Below are positions 1 to 10,805 of a stretch of 64,000 nt of DNA, piece after piece. The notes beneath the pieces are model-generated. The model saw only the letters and a list, made by a program, of their open reading frames with translations. It did not search any database and had not been told where the DNA came from. This DNA is from Chytriomyces cf. hyalinus JEL632 (Eukaryota; Chytridiomycota; Chytridiomycetes; Chytridiales; Chytriomycetaceae), in the NCBI GenBank assembly GCA_025435555.1, contig JAIWWG010000108.1, forward strand, positions 1-64,000. The letters run 5' to 3'. The position numbers were made by a program, and so were the translations under genes. Position 1 is the stretch's first letter. Every line of letters starts with the position of its first letter.

Positions 1-1
1 C

Positions 2-118
2 AATCATGTGGACATTGCGCAGCTGCTGATGAAGATTGGAGCGCGCACCGATACTGTCAGTCACAAGGGAGACACGTCATGGCAGAACAAAGTGAATCGA
101 TTCTTGAATCATGAGTGA
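2..118 (+). CDS. C-terminal end of an ankyrin-repeat protein (partial)
   Basis: The window opens inside a reading frame that ends with TGA at 116-118. The 38 visible residues begin NHVDIAQLLMKIGAR, which fits the second helix and loop of an ankyrin repeat (the usual pattern is ..VVxLLLxxGAd). A short charged tail follows. Ankyrin repeats mediate protein-protein contacts, so no specific function can be inferred. The 5' part lies outside the window. The fragment is short, so the call rests on this single repeat. Confidence 0.55.
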   Translation, partial: NHVDIAQLLMKIGARTDTVSHKGDTSWQNKVNRFLNHE

Positions 119-1980
119 CATGGCTTTGTGTGTTGATCACATTATTGATGCTTGAACCCAGCAAGTTTCAACTGGAAGCCATCTGCGTCAAAACCTTGCG
201 CCCAGTTCAAAACAATCAGAACGACGCATTTATCTTTGTCTTGTCCGCTTGGATGCAGGAATTGGTTTCCTTCATCAACCGTGTTGTTTCGCACTGCAAG
301 GTTATCGCTGTGGAAGCTTTCGATTCAGATTCCATGACGCAGCTTATGAAATTGGAGAAAAGAGTGTCGCTGTAAGATGTGGATCTTTTTGCCGACGGCA
401 CAGCTTGCGCCTTGTCCGAGACGAAAGCCTTTCGCGCCTACAATGGTCTGGTCGATGACACTCTGGTCCTCATGTCATCAGTCGAAATCCGCGCTGCAGT
501 CAAATTCAGTTTCGAAACCGCGCCGTTCTATAGTTGACGCCGCTGAACGCGTGGGAAATGGCAAACACGACATCATCGCCTTGCCTTGTTGCGTGTTTAC
601 TCCGTCTTCAATTTTGCACACTGCAATCGGGACCGCTGTCAGGGGGATCCCTCACCATCAATGATCATCTTTGCGAATAGCATCCTGGCACAGTTTACAA
701 CCCTCCTTTCAACGTTACCTGAAGCTCAATGTGATGTTTTTGAATCTCCGTAACAAATCAAGATATTATACGACTTGGCCCGCCCATGCGAGCAGATATT
801 CTCGACTGCCTGTACAGCAGTGCGCGTTCATTGAACCTTTGCGATGGTGTTACAATCCATTCAGCAATCCACATGCGTTCAGGGGTCATACTCAAAGCTA
901 ACGATATTCCCAGATCGTTCAAATTATCCATTACGAGGTCTCGTCTTTGGGCCACCCGTGTTTTGGATCGTTTGGCCAGTTCCACCTGATCTGGAAGAGC
1001 TTCCATTATTCTCCCTCGACTGCGCCACATCGAACAAGTTCAACAGGTTATGAAAATGAACGCTGAATTTGGTTGTGCGCGAGAGACCGTCCAGATCGTC
1101 AAATAGATGATACTTTTGAGGTGGTGGTGAAACGGTGCTTGCCACTTGCTTGCACCAGAAACTGCAGAAGCGATCTTGCATGGATTTTGCGTATGAGGAT
1201 ATATTCCACGAAGCTCAGCGTTTGTTGCAAGTTTCGTCACTTGTCGAATTTTGACTGGCTTTCCAATAAATTTCGGATTCAGCTGAACCACTTTTATTTT
1301 GACTCCTCTGTTTATGCAAACCCAGTTAAGACGCGACAGTCGCTTTAAACACTTCGAAACATAAACGCCACCAATGAATTATTTAAACGAATTAAGTTCG
1401 AAACCAAAGCGCATTCGGCGCACATTCCCGCGTTTGACAGGCAGCCTGCCGGTATTGAAAGGGAAGGCGGCCAGCAAGTGGTCAAAATGGTGGCATGTTT
1501 ACAAGATCCCCCATCACGCAGGTTTGTCTTCATGAAAGGGGAATGGCCGTCAATGCGCACGCAGCTTCAACCATTTAATAATGACGAAATATATGCTTTG
1601 GACGCGCCAGGATTTCATCAACTATTTTTCATTCCCACCAGTTTATGCTGTTCGTGCTCATTTCTCTGCTTGCCGGAACAAGGCGTCCTTTGGTAATCAA
1701 TACCAACGATCTGATAAAGGGCCTTCAAAGCAGCCAGTCCAGAGACTGCTTCTGCAAAGGTCTCGACCATTCGGAATTCAGTAATGATGGTCAAACCTCA
1801 ACGTCATAATATACTTCATTATTAACGTCAGCGATTGTAATTTTTATTGCCTGACTTTGGGTACTTAAGCGCGATGTGTTTGAGCAGGAACTGTCAAACT
1901 GCTTTAAACGATAACGCGTAAAGGTATGAATGCTCTTTCCTCTCTTGAGTAAACACGCTTGTAACCGACGACGCGTGCAG
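119..1980. other. Long stretch with little coding signal
   Basis: About 1.9 kb between the ankyrin gene and the F-box/LRR gene. Apart from a possible gene relic around 249-537 (listed separately), I see only short open frames on both strands with no recognisable domain. There are no tRNA-like folds and no long repeats. It may hold decayed sequence plus the upstream region of the F-box/LRR gene. Confidence 0.4.
249..537 (+). pseudogene. Possible relic of an unrecognised gene, frame broken near 375
   Basis: Two adjacent frames read as one coherent peptide if a single extra A near 374-375 is ignored. The first part ends FRFHDAAYEIGEKSVAV. The next continues DVDLFADGTACALSETKAF and runs to TGA at 535-537. 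Without that allowance an in-frame TAA (373-375) stops the second part. I do not recognise the family. It could be an eroded gene, or the downstream part could be an exon whose splice site I cannot place. Confidence is low because no start and no domain can be shown. Confidence 0.25.
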
Positions 1981-3349
1981 AATCGAAACGAGCTCGTACT
2001 GAAAACTTGGCCTCTCCTGAGCCGCCAGCAGAAGTTGATACCGACATCCTGGCAATCATTCTTCGCGAACTCAACGCCATCAAAGATATCCAAATATCCA
2101 TCATCAGCGCTCAGCAAAATCTTTCAAATCAACAGCGCACCCTGTCTAACCAAATTCAAATCCTGCAAAACCGCGACAAGAAGTTTTATACCCGGCTTCA
2201 GGACCTTCCTTTCGAGACCATGGTCCAGATCTTTGCTTGGATCCCTGCTCAGACGGTGTTCAAATACCGGCGGCTGTCAAAAACAATCAACGGGGTTTTG
2301 TTGTCCTCCCAGTTTGCTGTGCTCAACATGTACATGCCGGATTTTCAAGACGGGTCCAACGACAGCATCAGGGGACTGTGTTTCGTGCTTCCTCCGCCAT
2401 ATCAAATTGCCGTCGCGAGGGCATTGGGGTCGCAAGTCAAACGCGTCGTCAGATTCGACTTTAGAGAATTCAAAAAAAGCCTCCCAGAGTCCATCAACTG
2501 CTTGACTGCGGTCGAGGAGATGAGTCTATGCTATTTCAAGGTATCAGGCACCATTCCGGATGCATTTTGTGGGTTGATGAACTTGACGAATCTGGACTTG
2601 CAAAGCAATGCTTTGACGGGAGAACTGCCGCGCTCGTTGGGCATGCTGTCTCGACTGATCCACCTCAATCTCACGGGTAAACGATTGAGCGGAGAGTTCC
2701 CTGCTTTGCCAAACTCGAACCTGGAGACCCATTTCATCGGCTTCAACAAGTTTACTGGTCCAATTCCAACACTGTTTGACAATCCCCACAAGCTAAAATC
2801 TATATACGCAAGGCACAATCTCTTTAATACCATTCCAGCTGCTATCGGTCAACTCTCAAGTCTGGAGGATCTATGCATCAGTGGGAACCTGAAATACCCT
2901 CTCAGATTTGGAACCTGCAAGCCCTGAGAATCTTGGAGATGGACTCTAGCAACATGTTTGGATCCCTGGCAGGTGTCGGTGCCTTGCGCAATCTTTGGAG
3001 TCTGGACGTGTTCAACAATCAATTATGTGGAACGTTACCGTCCCGCGAAATCAGCAGCATGCTGACCCTGAGATCATTGCATCTGAGCAAAAATCAGTTT
3101 TCTGGGTGTGTGGGCGAACGGCTGGATATTCCAGGGATACCACACTTATTTTCTATGTGTGTGGATGCTGACATTCTTGTGAAAGGATCCCATCATTGTT
3201 TCGGCAGTCACGACAAGGTTACAAACCGCCCAGACGATTCCGATTCCGATTCCAATTCCGATTCCAATTCCCAGTTTGAATCTAAATCTGAACTAGACGC
3301 GTCTGAATCAGCGGGTTCTGAATCTGAAACTGATTCTATGGAGGACTGA
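1981..3349 (+). pseudogene. F-box / leucine-rich-repeat protein with a broken reading frame
   Basis: The first frame (to the stop at 2927) has a charged, coiled-coil-like N terminus, then an F-box-like segment beginning LPFETMVQIFAWIP, then plant-type LRRs (LxxLxLxxNxLxGxIP), for example around 2570-2760. The LRRs resume in another frame: the stretch EIPSQIWNLQALRILEM begins near 2891, and that frame runs to the stop at 3349 with an acidic Ser/Asp/Glu tail. The join near 2885-2895 falls inside one repeat, where about 10 bases seem to be missing between the Asn and Ile positions of the LRR consensus. No ATG opens the first frame after the in-frame TAA at 1962-1964. A splice acceptor at 1979-1980 (gtgcag) would allow an upstream exon. 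F-box/LRR proteins normally recruit substrates to SCF ubiquitin ligases. With the frame break and missing start this is either a recent pseudogene or a sequence error. Confidence 0.6.
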
Positions 3350-3772
3350 TTGGATTGGATGAGCAGCCTTTTGACGCAGCTTCTTTCTGATTGAACAGCG
3401 TGTTTTGCTGTAACTCACGAAGTAGACAAGATCCAAACCTCGTTGAATAAACAGTGAAGCCCCATTTGCAAACTAGTCATCATGAAAAGATTCCATGCCT
3501 CATCTTATGCTCGCAGCCTGAATACACGATACGACAAGACCCAGGCGGTTGGTGGTCGGTGCGAACGGACGAAAAAAGGGTGGTGCGGTATACGTTCGAG
3601 CATGCTCTCACTCCTGCACATTCTTACATCTCACTCACTCTCTTTACATCTCCGATTCTTTTTTATTAACAGCAAAACTTGGTGGATCAGACGCTAATCT
3701 TTGATAGTTCCAGCCTCATAGAGCAACGCTGCACCTCTCATCCACCTCTCATCGCCACCCCTTGGCCACAAC
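3350..3772. other. Intergenic, convergent 3' ends
   Basis: This gap lies between the stop of the F-box/LRR gene on + and the stop of the asparaginase gene on -, so it should hold the two 3' untranslated regions. It is C/T-rich around 3600-3780. I see no gene or RNA in it. Confidence 0.5.
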
Positions 3773-4889
3773 TCAACATTCCTCATCCACAAATATCGCC
3801 GTATGTGGAACACCGTCTTGTCCAATCCATCCCCGAAACATTCCTCCACTGTTTGGCATTGCAAAGCGTCCTTCAGAGTCTAAAGCTATTAATCCACCAC
3901 TGCCACCAAGATCTTCAATGCTTTTAAGGGTAAATTTTGAAGCATCTTGAACGCTCTTTCCTCCGTACTTCATTTGCGCAGCAATATCATACGACGCGAC
4001 TGAGCGAATAAAGAACTGGCAAAAGAGGATTCTTCAGTTAACATTATGCCGTCACAAAAAACGCTCACCTCTCCATCCCCCGTTCCCGAGCACGCAACAA
4101 GTCCATTTTCCGCATATGTCCCACATCCAATTAAAGGTGTATCCCCCAACCTGGAAGACATTTTATTCGTCTTCCCTCCCGTACTCGTCGCCGCCGCCAA
4201 ATTCCCTTCCGAATCCAACGCAACCGCTCCAACAGTCCCCTTGGGTCCCACAAAATCTTCCGACACTTGCGGCCTCTTGTCCAACTCGAGTCCTTCCAAA
4301 TGCTGTCTCCATCTCCTTTCCGTTTTAAAGTATTCTTGCGGTTCTTGTGCCAGGCCGTGATGCGCGCCAAATTCTTCGGCTTCTTCGCCGCAGAGGAAAC
4401 CGTGCGTGTTGGGTTGTTTTTCGAGAATCAATTGGGCTAGTTGGATTGGGTTTTTGGAACCCTTGAGTTGCGTTGCGGCACCAAATTGCCGCGTTGCCCC
4501 GTCCATGATGGATGCCTGTACATTTAAGGGAACACATGTGAATATACAAGTTTTGGATCGACCCTTAATAAAATGTGAACGGGGAACCTCCATCCGGATA
4601 GACCCGGACCGGGTAAATACGCTCCCGCATCCAGCGTTAAACAGCGGAGAATCTTCCATATACGCAACAGCCGCGGCGACGCTGTCGGTTGCAGTGGATC
4701 CGGATTCCAGTTTATTCCAGCCTGCTTTGAGCGCATTCTCAAGGCCGTCCAGAAACTTTTGCCTGTGAAGGCCGATGCAAGTTAGATTTTAAGTTTTAGT
4801 GGAGCGCATGCGTACCTCATTTCAGGCGTGAGACTCTCTCTGGGGATGATCCCGGCACCGCCGTGAATCACCAGTATCGGCTTCGTCAT
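3773..4889 (-). CDS. Isoaspartyl peptidase / L-asparaginase (Ntn hydrolase)
   Basis: Four exons on the minus strand: 4816-4889, 4588-4762, 4069-4515 and 3773-4015, giving 312 residues, the usual size for the plant/bacterial-type (IaaA/ASRGL1) family. The enzyme removes isoaspartyl residues from peptides and hydrolyses asparagine, after self-cleavage into two subunits. The N terminus has VIHGGAG, and the substrate region carries NAGCGSVFT and ASIMDGATR. The cleavage site is GTVGAVALD, with the nucleophilic Thr near residue 177 intact, followed by STGG and GCGTYAENG. Introns are 53-72 bases with GT and AG ends. The 72-base intron at 4516-4587 leaves the frame open if retained, but removing it restores the family spacing (RMEASIMDG). 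The start at 4889 gives the typical N-terminal beta strand. Its promoter lies in the 49 bases separating it from the next minus-strand gene, so its 5' end may overlap that gene's 3' end. Confidence 0.9.
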
Positions 4890-4938
4890 CGATGTTAACT
4901 TTTTAATAAGAATATTTTTCACGGTGGTGGCCGCACAA

Positions 4939-7197
4939 TCACACAAATTCAGGCAAAAGCACATTCTGCAAATGCCTGTAAACAGCCTCATAGTCCTTCA
5001 AACTTCCAGAATACCCGCTCAGCCTCAACGAAATGCCTCCTCCGACTGGACATCGCACAGATGCACCACTTGCAGCATCACCACCATTGCCACCGGAAAC
5101 AAGTAAATCAATTTCCTCAAATAGTCCTTCATCATCTTCTACATCCATTAGGTCCGTGGCACGGGATCCTTCGCCGGGGCAGAGCCCCATCCACACTTTC
5201 CAAGCATCGAGGTAGTATTCGCCCAAGCGTTCGCGTCGTTGGTTGTATGGAACATCCAGCATTTGGAGAATATCAACACGATGAGCTACCTTGTCCATTT
5301 TTGCAAGAGCTGTGGAAAGTTCATTCATTCCTGCGGAGAGGGAGTCATTGCTGGGACTCAACAGCGTCACAAGAACTTGTTTGAAGGCTATAAAACCATT
5401 TATATAAGTGACGTACAAAGGATGTGCAAAAAAGAACCACATAAACTCACCCCAAATGCGCGCATCCTCAGGGCAAGACAAATAATTTCGAACCGCGCAC
5501 GAATCGAAGCAACGCTGAAGCGGAGTCTTTGCACCCTTTTCCAAGACGGTTTTACTCATTGCCAAGACCTCTGCTTCATACCGCATCAACTCGGTCCATC
5601 GTTCCCTTGAAAACAACGTCACGCTCTTTTTAACCCTTTCAAGATCATAAGATACCGAGACGGGAGCGGCTTCCGACTCAGGGTGCACGATTCCCGGCGC
5701 AATTCCAACACGAACAATATCAACACTGCCAGCGTGATCAAAAAAGAGACCGCAGTTCTTGGAAAAGATGACATCCGTAGCTGAAACCATTTCTTTTGTT
5801 GACTGCTGATTTGATGTTGCAAAATGCGTTTCGTTTCTTGAAAAGACGCAAGTGTATGGGTTTGTTGATGCGCTTCCAGGAATTGGGACTGCTTGAAACT
5901 GTGGAGTCAGAGGTGATGCAGACGCAGCCATGAGTACAATTGGGAACGTCACTGCAATTTCGCACACGTCGTGTGATGGAATGGTTGATGGAAGCGCCGC
6001 TTTCAGTTTGTCTTCCTTTCGATTTTGCTTTTTGGAGGTTTGCTTGGCGCCTATCAGCAAGGAATCAAAGGTCCACGCACGGAGTTGAAGAATTGAGATG
6101 GATTCGTCAATTTGGTATTCCAAGTCTTTGATAAAGAATCCTGTCCATTTTCCAAGCAAAGGCATCGTCGTTTCCCAGGACAACTCCACAGTGATGATAT
6201 TTCGAGCGAGCTCTTCTGCGGCACAAGATCTCCACATTTTGTTGACTCGCGACAATCGCTGTTGAGGAGTTATTCAGTGAATGATTGCTTCTGAATTGAG
6301 AAATCAAGCAGGTACCTGTGCAACTGCGGGCTGAAGTTGTCGAAAGACTCTAGAAACAACCGACTTGGACGACAACACCGAACTAGTGAGACTAGAAGAG
6401 CGTGGAAGAACAAGCAGAGCGGCCGCTTTCACAGAAAGAGGAATTTTCGGCTCTTTTGGTGCCGATCGTCCGTGTCCCTTTCCCAATTCATACGGTTCGA
6501 ATATCAGCCCAGTGGATGCAGATACTGGTTCCCGCGCAGGTGGAGCCTCATCATAAGGTCTAGAAGCTGGTGTCGGGTCTGGGTAATAGAGCACTGGCTG
6601 CGGAGGCCTTGCAGACAGAGATTCGTCCACATCATAGTTTTCATCGTAATCATCCGCAACAGACGACAGTGGATCAAAGCATTGAAACAGGAACGAAGTA
6701 CTACGCCGGAGCGTGTGAGTCAGATCCAAAACCGAGGACGGCCGTCTATCCCTCGAAAAGTCTTCACTTGAAACAGAACCCATTTTGCGCGGAGCTCGAT
6801 CGAACCTTTCAAACACCCGCACAGGCTTCACCTTCTGCCCGTTCCTTCCACCAGCAACCACCACTCGCACCCCGGCGACTGACTCGACAACACTCTGCGG
6901 CTGTCCACTCAACGTCACGATCGCTGCCTCGTCACTGCTGAACCCGACAGCCGCATGCGAGAATGTGCCAACAGCAACACTGTCTGCCTGTGGATACCGA
7001 TCAAACTTGAGCGAGCCTGGGTTCATGCTGCCAGACAGCGTTGCGGCGCTGGTGCTTGGCCCGCTGGAAGAGAAGCTCGTGGGGAGAGTGTCACCGGCAC
7101 TGCCTGCATGCACGAGGCCGGTTCCACTGGGGATCTGCGTGGATCTATGCGAGGCAGTGCGGTCCTCGTCGTCGTTGGTGTATTCGAACTTGAGCAT
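4939..7197 (-). CDS. Unrecognised conserved-looking protein, 712 residues
   Basis: Three exons on the minus strand: 6316-7197, 5451-6258 and 4939-5387. The intron at 6259-6315 (gtacct...caacag) joins the two long frames. A second intron at 5388-5450 (gtgagt...tatag) has excellent signals but is 63 bases and in frame, so retention would also leave an open product. The N-terminal third is Ser/Pro-rich and probably disordered. The segment across the first junction (LSRVNKMWRSCAAEELARNI) resembles the last helix of an F-box, but weakly. The C-terminal half looks globular and has an acidic patch (DVEDDEG). I see no signal peptide, membrane segment or catalytic motif. I cannot assign a function. 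The ATG at 7197 follows an A-rich leader and is the first good start. Confidence 0.7.
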
Positions 7198-7989
7198 CAG
7201 ATTTTTTTGTGTTGAACACAGATATTTATTTTTACGGTGAATAAATATTTACATTCCACGTCCAGCTTGTGACTGACGCAGCTTGCTTTCGGTAATGTGA
7301 TCGCAGCAGTGGTAGCGACACAGCCGCTCAAGTGCGCAGCTTGCGTTGGACGTGGATGCATACGCCAATTCACTTTCGCAGTCATGTTGCATACATTGCG
7401 CAAACATGGACAAACTGAAAATGGCTTGTTTACCACAGAAGCGTTTGCAGCGTGTTTGCAGCGAGCGCAGTGCAGGTTTTGGAGTGCTTCGAAATTGGCA
7501 AATCGCAACTCATCTAGCATTTTCGCTGCGCGTGCAAGAGTTGATGAAACCAACGCGCCATCAAAAATGCACACCCCCTGCCGTTACACAATCCGACAAA
7601 AATATGTTTGGGACATGACAAGTCGCATTACTTTTTGTGGCGATTGTTGCAGCAGGTTTTTCCCCAAGAACAATAGGGGGAAATCGCGCTGGAAATCTGT
7701 GGACCACCCTCTTCACATTTTTTTAAAACACTTGTCTCTCCTCTCCCCAAAGTCCAAGTGCCCCAAGTTTCGGAAACTCTGGCTCGACAGATACTTTGTT
7801 GTTTTCGTAAGCAGGGACAGCTCTCAGGTGCGTTTCGAAAAACATTTTGCGCGCGCGGGGGAGACCCAGTCATTGTACAAAACGAGTTTCGTTGCAGAAG
7901 ATTGCGCACACACCCTTGGACAAACTCGAATTTTCGAAAGCTTCAATCACGACAGATTTCCCACCGTTGCGAACTACATCTCAACAAAG
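7198..7989. promoter_or_regulatory. Shared upstream region of two divergent genes
   Basis: The gap separates the start of the unrecognised gene (7197, -) from the chosen start of the MOK kinase (7990, +). The kinase frame stays open upstream to 7297, so a longer N terminus cannot be excluded. However, that extension is Cys/Lys-rich and unlike any kinase, so I treat it as leader and promoter. I see no convincing TATA box. Confidence 0.45.
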
Positions 7990-10805
7990 ATGAGCGATCA
8001 GAACTTGTCCGGAAAGGAAGTCCAAAAGCCGGACGGCAACGCAACGCGTCTTGAAGGTTTACTCGAAAAAAAAGCGGAGCGCGTTTCACGAAATCTGACG
8101 CAACGATGCAATCTCAAAATTAGATTACAGACTCATGTGCAAACTTGGCGAAGGAACCTTCTCTGAAGTGCTTAAAGTGAAGCACAAGCGAACAGGACAG
8201 ATTTCAGCAATGAAGCGATTCCGGAAACATTTCAACAGGTATCGTATTCCATAGCTGCATATGCTAGATTTCTAACACTTTCAAACCAGCTTTGAAGAAA
8301 TTGAAGGACTTCGGGAAATTCAGGCACTCAGGCGACTAAACCCTCATCCGCACATTGTGGACCTCGAAGACGTGATCTTGTTCGTATGCTTCGAAATTCG
8401 AAAAACACACACGCCGGGGAAATTCTAACGTGTCCATTTCCGCAGCGAGCCTCGAAATGGCGTTCTTTCACTTAATTTCGAACTGATGGACTGCAATCTA
8501 TACGAACTCATTTCACGGAAAAACCTGCTCATGACTGAGAGCAAGGCAAAGATGTACATGCATCAGATTTGTAAAGGGCTGGAATATATCCACGGGTATG
8601 AAATACTGTTATTACACTTCGCAAGCTGACTCACTCCGTTTTACAGAAAGGGAATCTTCCACCGCGACATCAAACCTGAGGTAACCCCTAAATGCTCAAT
8701 CCATATTCGAAACCTAAATAACCCAACAAAAATTGGGGGTCTCCAGAACATCCTCGTCAAAGACTTCAATATCAAAATCGCAGATTTTGGATCCTGCCGG
8801 GGCATCCACTCAAAACAACCCTACACGGAATACATTGCGACACGGTGGTACAGGCCGCCAGAATGTTTGCTTTGCGACGGAATCTATACGTACAAGATGG
8901 ACATATGGAGCGCCGGCTGTGTCTTGTACGAAGTCATTTCAAAAGCCCCGTTGTTTCCTGGCGCAAACGAACTTGATCAAATTCATCGAATTCATAATAT
9001 TATGGGAACACCGAGTCCGAAGTTGTTGAAACAGATGCTCGGGTTTGGGATTTTCTTCGTAGCGTTGTATGGGGGTTGTACTAATGTTCGAAGTACAGGA
9101 GCCGCGCAAGTTCTCCAAAGTTTCAGTTCACACCGAAAGAGGGAACAGGGATAAAAGCGCTGCTTCCGTATGTCTCGCAAGAGTGTCTCGATATTATTCA
9201 CGCGTTGTTGATCTACAATCCAGATGATCGGTAAACTATATTTGTCGCAATTGTCTTTTCAACGCGGCTCATTGACAAAATTCCATACAAAAAGTATATC
9301 GGCAAAGGAAGCTTTGAAACATGCGTTTTTCAAAGACATCAACAGCTTGAAAGCGACAAATTCGATTTCGCAAGATTCACTTCAGGCTGTGGGGAAACCA
9401 TCTGTATCAGCGAAACCATCGGCAACATCGGCAAAGGTAAATAACATACACTGGTAACGGATGTTGGGGAGAGAATTGAATAAGGTTTCATTTTCTGATT
9501 CAGGCCGAACCGTCTGGGAATTCTGAGGCAACTGTCTCATCAACTTACATCAAAAACAAAGATACCAAAGACGAGCAACCGCACAGTTTAGCAGCGGAAA
9601 AGACAATCTCAGGTTCATAAAATAGCTGGACAAAACGAAAGTAACCATAACCTAACGCATGGAGTTTATCCCAGTGAGCAATCTGGTGACTGTCGCGGAA
9701 TCCAGCGAAAGCATTGTCCTGGAAGACGAACATGCAGCCGCGAACCACCAGCAACACCGACCGAAAGGCAAGGAAATCGAGCCACAGCAACATCATCAAT
9801 CGGATACCGACGCAACAACTGGCCACCACCACCAAAAACCTTCAGAAGCAGAACAAGTTCACCTTCCAGCAATCGGGGCACCCCACACTCTTGTGCATAA
9901 TACCCAAAAGTCTCATCAAGACTTTGACAAGCACGTCAAACATGTCGACGACCCAGCGATGAAACACACGAAAAGCAAATCGGAACAACCGCCGCCAGAA
10001 CATTCCGACTTGTTTATCGGCGGTCATCAACCCGAAAACATGCATTCGCAAATTCAACCGCACGCAACACACGCACAAACTCAAAAGCATTCCATGGCAA
10101 ACGAATCGACGCATCTGCCGCATATACCCCAACCGCATACCAATCCAAGCGTGCAACAACAGCATCAAGCGCAAATTCAAAAACAGCTTCAACAGCAGCA
10201 ACAGAATCCGCCAAAAGTCCAATTCCTGCAACCCTTGGCTCAAACAGCAGCAGTACATCATCAACGAATGGGCTCAGATGAATCCATTCAACAAACAAAA
10301 CTCCAATCCGAAAGCGAAGTATCCAATTCTTTAACGACTTTGAAAGAAGCAAATGGCCCGATTCGGCGACGCGGCGGGAATGAGAAGAAGGCTGCAGAGG
10401 CGGTGTTGGCCCGGGCGCGGCGAATTCAGCAAGCGGGGAACGCGGATATCAAACGGAACCCGATTGTTGGGCATAAGCTTGGTCGGCTACATGTGAATAA
10501 CGTTGTTGGTACGAATGAAACGCGGTCAGAGAATGCGGCAATGTTTGGAGTTGTTGGAAAGATTGCTCCCAACAATAATACCAAGGTACGTTTCCTACGC
10601 TTTTTTAATACTTTCGATTGCGCTAACATGGTTGCGTTGATAGTTTCCAGTCCTTAGTTTTGCTCCTCCTGCTTCAAATTCATACAACGCCATTTCCAGT
10701 AACGCTCAAAGCAATCTTCCACCGCTTCATCATCAGTATGACTCTGAGACCAAAACCAAGCATAAACTCGTGCAAGGACATCTTCCAAAAGTTTGTGCCA
10801 ATTGA
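7990..10805 (+). CDS. MOK/RAGE-type CMGC protein kinase with His/Gln-rich tail
   Basis: Eleven exons: 7990-8056, 8124-8238, 8290-8383, 8450-8595, 8649-8682, 8747-9042, 9099-9230, 9295-9436, 9504-9612, 9675-10585 and 10644-10805, giving 735 residues. The kinase domain starts at DYRLMCKLGEGTFSEVLKV and keeps the MOK signature REIQALRRLNPHPHIV. It also has the catalytic loop HRDIKPEN, DFG, the TEY phosphorylation motif before TRWYRPPE, and WSAGCVLYE. These match MOK (MAPK/MAK/MRK-overlapping kinase) more closely than other CMGC kinases. MAK/ICK/MOK kinases act in cilium length and transport control, consistent with a flagellated fungus. The tail from 9700 is rich in His and Gln and looks disordered. 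The acceptor at the third intron is uncertain: CAG at 8445 breaks the frame, while GAG at 8449 keeps it. The last exon is supported mainly by its splice signals. If it is not used, the protein ends at 10657. Confidence 0.9.

Noticed and set aside
1930-2505. 191-codon frame overlapping the F-box/LRR gene
   Set aside because: The overlapping frame carries the F-box and LRR patterns, and this one has none.
7297-7989. Upstream in-frame extension of the MOK kinase
   Set aside because: Open but without kinase-like sequence; the ATG at 7990 gives a normal N terminus. Kept only as a note.
9842-10264. Minus-strand Leu/Cys-rich frame that looks like membrane helices
   Set aside because: Antisense of the His/Gln-rich tail of the MOK kinase; CAA/CAC codons read as Leu/Val in reverse.
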